From Nitzschia sp. DOCU1 (Eukaryota; Bacillariophyta; Bacillariophyceae; Bacillariales; Bacillariaceae): a stretch of DNA of 64,000 nucleotides. Under the pieces are notes generated by a model. The model ran no database searches and was not told the DNA's origin. It saw only the letters and a program-made list of their open reading frames with translations. Positions 10,913-18,791 of this stretch are shown in pieces; position 1 is the stretch's first letter, and each line of letters begins with the position of its first letter. The DNA lies in the NCBI GenBank assembly GCA_951394045.1, contig OX595999.1:310001-374000 (forward strand), written 5' to 3'. The position numbers and the translations under genes were made by a program.

Positions 10913-12965
10913 ATGGAGCTCCATTCTCTCCCTAGGCCTACGCGTATGTCGGCTGTTTCGAGCACACTACCCGATGAATCATCAGATCTGGATCCTACGA
11001 CTCGCGGTAGATCGTCTCGAACGCTTCCACTCCATGCACAACTCGTCACGGGTCTCATCCACGCCATGGACCCGAAAGAACGAAGACGTCGCGAATTCAT
11101 CAATAGTGGACGACGACGACACTGGTGGTGGGGAACGGCGCCTAAGGCTCCTCCAGTAGCATCTGCATCTGCGGGTCGTGGGGAACATGTCCTGCCCCGA
11201 GCTCGACCCAAGCAATATCGACTCACTAAACCCCCCAAGAGCAAACGACGAAATGCCGACTGGGAAGCCCGACTGGAAGCCGTCATTGATTTTACGGCAC
11301 AATCCATGTTGAATCGATTCTTTAACCGATATGTGCACTGGACCTTTCAAACATCCTTGGCACAAGTCTTGTTGAGTTTGACTGCCTGTTTCTTTACTTT
11401 GACGACCCTCTTTGCCACCTGTATCATGGGAGTCGCCACCTGGCAACCCAAGTGCATATATGTAGGAGATTTAGATTTTGCACAAGGTGGGGGCTACTTT
11501 GTTGATGCCTTTACAGTTTCCTGGACGACCTTTTCGACTGTGGTAAGTAGTAAGCAGATTCTGATGAAGATTCGAAAACCAATGGCCGTGCTAACAGGTC
11601 ATTTTGCATTGCCTATTATTACTTTAGGGATATGGCGTTGCAGGCCCTAATAGTGAAGGTCATTGTGTCATACTAAACATGTTCATCGCGCTCGAGGCCT
11701 TCTTTGGTGTCCTCTTTGTTGGGTTTTCAGGTGCCATTTTATATGGCAAGATTTCCCGCATGAATTCTGTCGCCAAGGTAGTCTGGAGTGACCCCATTGT
11801 CGTTCGGTTCGGACCTGGAGTGGACGTCGAGACCCCCAATGCGGAAACCGCGAGTAATTTGATGCATATGCCTCCTTTGATGGAAGACACCACTTTCTCG
11901 TCCAGGGATTATGACGACGAGGAAGGTCAGGAGGCTGGACCCAAAGGATATCCTTGCCCCATGCTAGAATTCCGAGTAGCCAATGCCTTTTTTGATCGAA
12001 TCGGAGCTGAAATTGCCAACGCCCAACTTTCGATTTGGGCGAGTACGAGAGCCGAAACGGCAGATGCGGCCATTTTACAGGCGGCCGGTTTTCCTTCCAG
12101 GCGTCGGTTGATAGGGCCACAACCAAAAAGGAGCCCACCGGAGCGCCACTCGAGCAACATCACCCGAACGCTTACACTAGTTGGGGCTCAGCTCGGGAAT
12201 ATCGCGCAAAAGTCGGGTCAGTTGGTACAGTCCACGATAGTGGCTCATCACGCGGCGAAAAAGCGAAAGCACGCACATGTCACATTTGACAAGGATTCTA
12301 TAAATCCGCATACGCAGGGAGGACATCATCACAGCATGACAATCGAACAAGCCATGGAAGAAGGACGAGCCGAAATTCTCCATCAGTTGGAGCAGTTTAG
12401 TGTATCCCAATCTCATTTGACCGTGACGGAAGACCCTAACAATCGCTTGATACCTCCCATGGTATTCAGCAAGGTCAATGTCGAGACGGAAATACATCCT
12501 TTGTTCAAGCGCGTCTGGATGATCCGCCACCGTCTAGATTGTAACTCTCCTTTGTTGGACGCCCATGCCCGCAAGCTCATTGCAGACAATGATGGTTATT
12601 GGCCATCGGAACTCAATCATCATGCGGCTGTCCGCAAGCATTTGCAATTTCATCAAATCATGGTTTCCCTGTATGGAACAGACAATGCGACCGCCAAGTC
12701 GGTATTTTCCAACAAGTTGTACGAGTACGACGACGTCAATATCGGCTATCGATTCGCCAATACGTTGGTGGAAAATCCCGTGTCGGGTAAAATAGAGGTA
12801 CAGCTCGACTCCATCCATGATGTAATGGAACAGCATGGTGGGGGTGCAGAACCTTTGCGGTTACCAGGAGAAACTCGACCGCGACTAGGCTCGTCAGATA
12901 TTTCATTGTCTCCACCTCCCAAACGCAAGTCGATGGCTACCGAAGCATCTCCCAAGAACAACTAG
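10913..12965 (+). CDS. Inward-rectifier-type (Kir-like) potassium channel
   Basis: Exons 10913-11542 and 11628-12965, 655 residues; the single 85-bp intron falls inside the selectivity filter, between TV and GYG. Residues 1-110 are basic and low in structure. TM1 lies near 140-170 (LAQVLLSLTACFFTLTTLFATCIMG), the pore helix and filter read SWTTFSTVGYG (about 203-213), and TM2 follows (MFIALEAFFGVLFVGFSGAILYG). The cytoplasmic part has the order of a Kir beta-sandwich domain: CPMLEFRVAN, HPLFKRVWMIRHRLD with the NSPL turn, then VSLYGTDNATAKSV and YRFANTL. K+ would pass the plasma or another membrane. Kir channels use PIP2 and polyamine block; conservation of those sites cannot be judged by eye. 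A long acidic/Ser insertion (about 245-400) inside the cytoplasmic domain is unusual. Confidence 0.82.
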
Positions 12966-13032
12966 AAACATATAATACCCACTGCAAATGCTATAAATAG
13001 AAGAAGGATGCGGTATATGCTATATTCCTCGA

Positions 13033-13851
13033 TTATGAATTTTTCGTTTCGCTGTCTAAGCTACTGCTAGCAGTACTCGGTGCTTCTTTCGCCCACTTGT
13101 AGTATGCACTCTTCAATTCTTCCAATAGTTTCTTCGTCCGTGAGTTCCCTGTTCGTTTCACCATTGCACTTCCCAACGAATTGAATCCCGGAGGCAACAA
13201 AATGAGCGGCGGCAATGGGATATTCAGTGATAACGTCAAGTCGACTTGCAAAATGCTACTACTGGGATCCGTTGTTGTTTGGGAGGAAGTTTTGGGCTTG
13301 GCTCGGATCACACTCTTTCCCGAAAACTTGGCTCGACTCATTAACGAGGCGACAATTTGATTGGCAGGATTATTGTTCGACAAGACATCTGTCCGAGAAT
13401 CTATCACTTGAACCGTCACAATACCTTGCTTGCGTCCAATACGATGCGTAAAGGAAGGTTGCAAATCCAAACCCATAAAGTCGATTCGAGGTTGTAGACA
13501 CTCCCACAAATCAGGTCCAATTTGTTTGACTTGATCCGAGCCCAGCAATGACACATCACTGGCCTGGGGAGTATCGAGCCATTTTTGCACCGACTCGATG
13601 GATGTTCCAGTCTCAAATTCTAGGGATGCCGTCGAATCTCCTGAGAAATTCAATTCGGCAGCGAGTTTGGTGGTGGTGGTTGTAGGAGCGCGAGAAAAGG
13701 AGAGTGCTCCACTCTGCGGCTTGAGCAACGGAAGACCTGTTGCAGGAAATGCATAAAGTGATTGACACTGCAATGCGAGTAGCAAAAGGACATGCCTAGA
13801 CCTGGTAGCGGTGGCCGATGGGAAACGATCCGAGCGAGGTGTCCACGTCAT
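13033..13851 (-). CDS. Plastid-targeted DUF1997-like protein
   Basis: Single exon, 272 residues from the ATG at 13851. That start was chosen over an earlier in-frame ATG at 13929 because it puts a signal peptide at the N-terminus: basic SATATRSRH, then HVLLLLALQC, then a predicted A/F cleavage in LYAFPATG. This matches the ASAFAP-type rule for diatom plastid precursors crossing four membranes. The mature part has beta-rich stretches (LWECLQPRIDFMGLDLQPSF, IVTVQVIDSRTDV, LQVDLTLSLNIPLPPLILLP) and a C-terminal helix, resembling the DUF1997 family of cyanobacteria and plastids, whose biochemical role I do not know. The family call is moderate; the plastid targeting call is stronger. Confidence 0.68.
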   Translation of the reverse strand: MTWTPRSDRFPSATATRSRHVLLLLALQCQSLYAFPATGLPLLKPQSGALSFSRAPTTTTTKLAAELNFSGDSTASLEFETGTSIESVQKWLDTPQASDVSLLGSDQVKQIGPDLWECLQPRIDFMGLDLQPSFTHRIGRKQGIVTVQVIDSRTDVLSNNNPANQIVASLMSRAKFSGKSVIRAKPKTSSQTTTDPSSSILQVDLTLSLNIPLPPLILLPPGFNSLGSAMVKRTGNSRTKKLLEELKSAYYKWAKEAPSTASSSLDSETKNS

Positions 13852-14424
13852 GTTGGTGGTGATATCTTGGGCGTCGCCCCTCGCTTTCCAAATAAGATCG
13901 TTTTCGACGTTGAAACAAGACAAGACCAAGGATGTAGACGAATAGCCTTGGGAGGATTAAAGACCGAGAGAGCCTAACTACGAGATGTGCAACGGCTGGG
14001 GACGTTGGCGGCAAGTGTCATGTTGAATCAGCAGAAAAATGAAAGAACCTGAAAGTAGTTGAAGCCAACCGATCGATGGCGTCTCGTTGAGAATATCCGG
14101 GTATTCTTGAATTGTTTGTACTTCTCCCGATCCTTTCGCTGCCTTGTCTCTCTGTAATCATAATGTTTTGATAAATAAACAAAACATATCCACACAGTGC
14201 GAAGCTTTTAGCCTTGAACAAGCGTTCACTCTCCCACCAATTCGGGGGAAAATGAAGGAGTGGAGGTTGGCTTGGCAACAACAGGTAATCCGAACAACTG
14301 TACATAGCTAAAAAGATTAATCTCATAAAGTTCATGTTACACTTTGCTATGATATCTAATCTGATGTTATCTCAATCGTGTTACAACGGGTACACGATAC
14401 GATTTACTTGTTGCTGGCAATTTA
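13852..14424. other. Intergenic, between two minus-strand genes
   Basis: It holds the upstream region of the DUF1997-like gene and the 3' flank of the HSF gene. No gene, RNA or repeat was recognised. Confidence 0.45.
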
Positions 14425-15642
14425 CTAGCGGCGGCGAAGGAGATCCAGGAGTACTTGGTTGTTTTTGTTCGAGCACGAGATGCTGTTGTTCTTCTGTGAT
14501 CGTAAAAACAATTGTGCAAGAAGGAGGTTTCCAGAGTCGAATTCGGTGGATGGATGTGGCACACTTGCGACTTGTTGTCGAAACATATTGCCGCAGTTTG
14601 CCAGTGCTTCTTGATGGGGGTCCCGTCGGGCGGGAGCCGCCACCGAAGCCTTGAATGCTTCGAGGAGTTCGCCCATGTGGTGACCCGAAGAAGAAGTCGA
14701 GGAGGCGGTCGTTGTGAACGGGCTAGCTGCTTGCTGCTGGGAGTTGCTGTTCGCGGCGGAGGATGACGACAGCATTAGAGCGGCTTGCAAGAGAAAAGAA
14801 TTGGTGTTCATTTGGTGATTCATAGTAGTACTGGATCTTGTCTCGCCTGTTTGGTGAGTCCAGGACGTAGTACTAGCACGACCACCACCAGCAGCAGGTT
14901 GTTGTGCTGGCTGCTGCTGGGCCACAGGGAGCTGGGTCAGACTTCTGCAAATCGCTCGGTCGACGCCGCTGCTAAAAGCAGACTCAGCAGCAGCACCTCG
15001 TCTTCCGAAGTCGGCCGATGAAGGTTGGACACCTCTTGCCGAGGTCGCAATACTTGATGAAAAACTGTCGTGACTCTCGCTCATATGCACCTGTGACGGC
15101 GGAGGGCCGCGCAACCCATGTGGTAGATGCTGACTCACTATCTGTCCTCCCCCGAAAGAGTGTGCTTGGAAACGATGGTCATTCTCCAGCAGTTCGTTCG
15201 CACGCGCCGCTTTGAGTTTCTTGGCCCAGGTTTTTGATCCGGGCTCCTTGACCCGACAGCGGCGCAATTGCTTCAACAGTTCAAAGTTTCCTCGGACAAA
15301 GCAGGGATGAAATCGCCCCCCGCCTTCACCATTCTTGGCAGATGCCCCCCTCGTTTTCTGAAAGCCCCAAAGATTAAGGCTGCGTTGGAAGGACTTGAAC
15401 TTGGCCGATGAAAAGTAGACAGGCATCACTTTGTTTTGCATCTCTGTCTTGTCATAGATAACAAACGAATTGCCATCTGGTTGCCAGTTAATGATGTGGG
15501 AGAAACCTCTCTCTTGTGCCTCATCCAAGATTCGATGCAGTTTCATCGGGAAGAGTTCATCCTTCCATGCATCGCTGTTTTCCTCCTCGGCGGGATGCTC
15601 AAAGGATGTTTGGTTCGACGCTTCTTGTGGGATCGACATCAT
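14425..15642 (-). CDS. Heat shock factor (HSF)-type transcription factor
   Basis: Single exon, 405 residues. Residues about 25-130 form an HSF DNA-binding domain: LFPMKLHRILDEAQ, then GFSHIINWQPDGNSFVIYD, and the recognition-helix region FKSFQRSLNLWGFQK, followed by the wing and GGRFHPCFVRGNFELLKQLRR. The loop before FHPCF is short and Gly-rich, as in other diatom HSFs, a greatly expanded family. The C-terminal two-thirds is low-complexity Gln/Ser/Ala/Thr, typical of activation regions; an obvious HR-A/B leucine-zipper coil is not visible, so trimerisation may be absent or divergent. It is nuclear and presumably binds GAA-type repeats. Its upstream region ends about 860 bp before the copia insertion. 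Confidence 0.9.
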   Translation of the reverse strand: MMSIPQEASNQTSFEHPAEEENSDAWKDELFPMKLHRILDEAQERGFSHIINWQPDGNSFVIYDKTEMQNKVMPVYFSSAKFKSFQRSLNLWGFQKTRGASAKNGEGGGRFHPCFVRGNFELLKQLRRCRVKEPGSKTWAKKLKAARANELLENDHRFQAHSFGGGQIVSQHLPHGLRGPPPSQVHMSESHDSFSSSIATSARGVQPSSADFGRRGAAAESAFSSGVDRAICRSLTQLPVAQQQPAQQPAAGGGRASTTSWTHQTGETRSSTTMNHQMNTNSFLLQAALMLSSSSAANSNSQQQAASPFTTTASSTSSSGHHMGELLEAFKASVAAPARRDPHQEALANCGNMFRQQVASVPHPSTEFDSGNLLLAQLFLRSQKNNSISCSNKNNQVLLDLLRRR

Positions 15643-16495
15643 AGCGGTATTATTCGAGGTGAGAGATTTGATAAAGCATCAGTGATTTTATGAGCACAAC
15701 ATCGGACCGCGAGCGACGCTGCGCAGTGACGCTGTATCACTCCCAATAATGTCGAACGAACGCAAGTAACCGCATCATTTCGGTAATAGTTGCTCTCCCA
15801 TTGAAGGCACGCAATTCAGTAACTCGACAATTTACAGTCAGGAATTTGCACGTTTTGTCCCGGCCGGGGAAACTCGGGTTCGAGGCGCTTCGCATATTCC
15901 TTTTAGGTTCTCACACATTAATTTGCACTTAAATAGAAGTCGCGAAAGAGAAAGGGCTTATATAGGCACACACACTCTGTCCCTTTGTGTTAATGAGCAT
16001 TATGCCACCAGTGATGTCGATAGGACAAAGACCCGACGACTTTCGCGGGAATGTTTGAAGCCAGCAGCTGCCCATAATTGCACTTGGTGGATTGAGAAAG
16101 CTACTAGAGAAATAGCCCAAAGGAAAATGAAATACCGGCTTCTCCGGATATCAATCGTTGTCCACCGGGCTACCGGTAGTGCTGTTCGACATGATTCGGG
16201 TGTTCCTCAATCCTCAAAAGCATATGTCTTTCGCCGTGGCAATCCCTCGATGGGGGACTGCAGCCAGCATCATGGTCCCGTTCGCGAATGTCTCCCGTAT
16301 CGTACGATACCAGGTAGTCCATGTTAGTGGCGAAAATTCCCCTTGGAAGCAGCAGTGCTTCTCTTTTGACCTTCCCATCCAGGTTGGAAATTTCCTGGCT
16401 TCCATTTGCGCTTCCCACGCGAAGGGTATTTGGGAAAGATATCCTTCGCTCTTTCCTTTCCTGCTGGCATTTGCGCTTGGAATTTACGCTCCTTC
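15643..16495. other. Intergenic upstream of HSF, left flank of the copia element
   Basis: No gene is seen. From about 16395 the sequence carries CATTTGCGC-type motifs (CTTCCATTTGCGCTTCC near 16403 and CATTTGCGCTTGGAA near 16468). The same motif recurs beyond the element at about 23989 and 24044, so the retrotransposon seems to have landed in an older repetitive stretch. Confidence 0.45.
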
Positions 16496-16500
16496 AGGGA
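16496..16500. repeat. Left target-site duplication (AGGGA)
   Basis: AGGGA directly precedes the left LTR and recurs directly after the right LTR at 23356-23360. A 5-bp duplication is normal for Ty1/copia integrases. Confidence 0.9.
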
Positions 16501-16776
16501 AGTTGGAATTTGGAAGATTCCAGATTCCAAGTCATTGGAATTGTGACTCCTGATCGGAAATGTTCGACGTGGCGACGAAAGACAGCTGCGTGGAATGTTG
16601 ATTGAAGAATGTTATTGGTCTAGAACCTGAGAAGCTTGGTCTGAGATTTGAGAAGCTTCTCAGACGAGATCTTTGCGATGAAACGAAAGCAAAAGTCGTA
16701 GAAAGTAAACGATCTTATAATTTTGGTTTTGCGTTATTGAGAATAGCCGATTCCGAGATTAGGGTGAATTCTAACT
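16501..16776 (+). repeat. Left LTR
   Basis: 276 bp from AGTTGG to CTAACT. It differs from the right LTR at only two bases: T at 16596 against C at 23175, and G at 16677 against A at 23256. It should contain the element's promoter; an AAGCTTGGTCTGAGATTTGAGAAGCTTCT stretch inside forms an inverted AAGCTT-type repeat. Confidence 0.95.
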
Positions 16777-16790
16777 GGTAGCTCCACGAG
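16776..16790 (+). promoter_or_regulatory. Candidate primer-binding site
   Basis: TGGTAGCTCCACGAG begins at the last base of the left LTR. TGG pairs with the CCA end of a tRNA, as in LTR-element primer sites, but the rest is not the common initiator-Met sequence (TGGTATCAGAGC). Which tRNA it matches is not known. Confidence 0.5.
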
Positions 16791-16824
16791 GTTGTCGAAG
16801 GCAGCCTTTTGAAGAACAACAAAG

Positions 16825-17535
16825 ATGAAAGTATCGACTCCTGTCTTTAATCAAACTGGATGGAACTTCGTGGGAGGCTCTCCATCCAGCAGCAACGGGA
16901 CCAGCGGTGGAAGAGCCCGCAGCTCCAGTCCTACAAGTGGCCGTCGCGGAAGCACTCGTTTCGGTCCCAACTTTGCGTTTCCGTCGACTGGTGGTGGATT
17001 CTCCGGTGGAGGAGGCATCAAATCTAACAACGGTCCTTCAACTGGAGGTTTTGCTGCGCCAAGCACTCCTGGTGGCCCAAGCGGATCCGGAGGACACGGC
17101 GGCGCTGGTGGCCCAAGCGGACCTGGTGGTCCAGGCGGACCCGGTGGCCCTGGACCTGGTGGCCCAGGAGGTGGTCCGGGTGGATTTGGTGGCCCAGGCG
17201 GTGGTCCAGGTGGACCCGGTGGACCGGGCGGGCCTGGTGGCCCGGGTGGACCCGGTGGACCGGGTGGGCCTGGTGGCCCTAATGGACCGGCATGGGTTGG
17301 AGGAAACCCAATTGGACCAGTTCCTCCTCGCGTTGGAGGGATCATCGATGGAGTTGCTTGGGTGGGAGGATCCAACGTATACCCTCCTCTCAACCCTCGT
17401 GACATCCTCTGTTACCGTCCAAGTGACTTTAAAAGCATGCAGCGTCAGCATGAATCTCTCAAGGAAGGTCTCGAAGAAGGCAAGGACTTGAGTTGTCCGA
17501 CGGCAGCACCAAAGCCAAGGACGCCATCACGCTGA
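16825..17535 (+). CDS. Copia Gag N-terminal part, collagen-like Gly/Pro-rich
   Basis: An ATG-started frame of 236 codons directly after the primer-site region. It begins with a Ser/Gly-rich segment, then about 70 residues of GGP triplets (about 85-155), then a normal segment (NPRDILCYRPSDFKSMQRQ, then a charged helix ESLKEGLEEGKDL). The frame then runs into an unrelated short tail, while the natural continuation lies in the next frame from about 17490. The charged helix abutting the Gag body suggests this is the N-terminal part of Gag. Collagen-like triplets in a Gag are unusual and could form a flexible or self-associating region. Confidence 0.65.
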   Translation: MKVSTPVFNQTGWNFVGGSPSSSNGTSGGRARSSSPTSGRRGSTRFGPNFAFPSTGGGFSGGGGIKSNNGPSTGGFAAPSTPGGPSGSGGHGGAGGPSGPGGPGGPGGPGPGGPGGGPGGFGGPGGGPGGPGGPGGPGGPGGPGGPGGPGGPNGPAWVGGNPIGPVPPRVGGIIDGVAWVGGSNVYPPLNPRDILCYRPSDFKSMQRQHESLKEGLEEGKDLSCPTAAPKPRTPSR

Positions 17536-18791
17536 CTACCTGGATTGAAGAGATGAAACTTGAAATTGAAAACAAGGGATACGATACCGTATTCAGGGTT
17601 GCGGACCCAGCAACTGGCAGAGAAACTTACCTGCTTGAGAACTGGGGCGATCTCGACTTGCAAAAGGTGCAAGCTTGGGTGAGACTTTTGACAAACCCAA
17701 ACTTTGGAGACAAGTACGATCGCGAGAACCTACGCCTATCCGCCTTGACTGTTCGAGAGTCATTGGGACCGGAGCTCTTTAGTCGAGTCTCATCTCTTGC
17801 AACAGCTGCAACCACCGGACCAGAGTATTTCATGATTGCGATCAATCAAGTCTCTTTCATGAACGCCACCATGATCCGAAACCTCAGTAACAAACTGGGA
17901 AGCCTTCGATTGCGCGACATCGATGGCGAGAATGTTCCAAAGCTTACGGAGAAAGTCACGGAACTTGCTCGAGAAATCCAAGGATCCGGCAAACCACCAT
18001 CTGATTTGCTGAATCTTGTGTCCAAGCCGTACACCAGCGGTACCGTTGATACTTTCAAGACTCACGCCCTGACCGTTCACGCACAAGTCATGACTGGAAC
18101 CTTCTTCAAGTCCTGGGAAGAATTGGTAAAAAGTCACAACTTGTTCTACCAAGACTTGGTGCAGTCGGACGACTATCCACCGGCCAAGGGTGGCAAGAAG
18201 GACCAAGACGAGTCTCTTCAAGCAATGATTGCTCAGGAAGTGAGCAAGAAACTTGACAAGTTGACTCCAACCGGCGGATCTGGAACTGCCGCCAACACTG
18301 GAAAGCGAGCATGCTTTGAGTGCGGATCCACCGAACACTTCGTCAAGGATTGTCCTAACAAGAATCAGAAGAAGGCTGAAAAGAACTGGAGAGTCATTCC
18401 TCCCAATGCGGCCAGTGGCGACGCAAAGGAAAAGACTGTTGATGGTGTTGTCTACAAGTGGTGCGGTAAATGTCGTGCCAACAAGGGACTTTGGACTCAA
18501 GGAACCAATTCTCACTTCACTGCTGAGCACCGTGGTTCGAATGCCGGTAACGATGCCAATGCAACTCCGACTGCAGACGCTCCTACGCCTGCTCCTGCTC
18601 CAGCCGTTCTCCTGATGACGATGACGAAGAGGTTGACGTACCTATCGTCTCTACTTATGATACTGCCTACCCAAACGAGTTTTGCGGGGAGTAATTGGCT
18701 CAATTCTCCTGATCGCACTTGGACTGATTGTTCGAGCCGTTTGTTTCTTTCTCTGGTATTCGATTGTCTTCCCGACGCGATGCCTGGTTAG
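17493..18791 (+). CDS. Copia Gag body with CCHC zinc knuckle
   Basis: An open frame with no ATG at its beginning (the first usable codon is TTG at 17493), entered by a -1 frame change from the collagen-like part. It contains a helical capsid-like region (TTWIEEMKLEIENKGYDTVF, WVRLLTNPNFGDKYDRENL, then YFMIAINQVSFMNATMIRNL) and a nucleocapsid knuckle CFECGSTEHFVKDC near 18311, which binds the element's RNA. A second CGKCRANKG pair follows. After about 18606 the frame stops looking like protein. The acidic stretch expected there (SPDDDDEEVDVPIVST) is in another frame, 18608-18694. Confidence 0.75.
   Translation: MSDGSTKAKDAITLTTWIEEMKLEIENKGYDTVFRVADPATGRETYLLENWGDLDLQKVQAWVRLLTNPNFGDKYDRENLRLSALTVRESLGPELFSRVSSLATAATTGPEYFMIAINQVSFMNATMIRNLSNKLGSLRLRDIDGENVPKLTEKVTELAREIQGSGKPPSDLLNLVSKPYTSGTVDTFKTHALTVHAQVMTGTFFKSWEELVKSHNLFYQDLVQSDDYPPAKGGKKDQDESLQAMIAQEVSKKLDKLTPTGGSGTAANTGKRACFECGSTEHFVKDCPNKNQKKAEKNWRVIPPNAASGDAKEKTVDGVVYKWCGKCRANKGLWTQGTNSHFTAEHRGSNAGNDANATPTADAPTPAPAPAVLLMTMTKRLTYLSSLLMILPTQTSFAGSNWLNSPDRTWTDCSSRLFLSLVFDCLPDAMPG

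Noticed and set aside
13930..14400. Minus-strand 105-codon frame between the DUF1997-like and HSF genes
   Set aside because: No conserved motif and a composition like the surrounding noncoding DNA.
16851..17405. Minus-strand Pro-rich frame opposite the Gag repeat
   Set aside because: Antisense reading of the GGP triplets.
16907..17491. 194-codon frame overlapping the collagen-like Gag
   Set aside because: It is the Gly/Pro repeat read in another frame (Val/Gln/Ala-rich); an artefact of the repeat.
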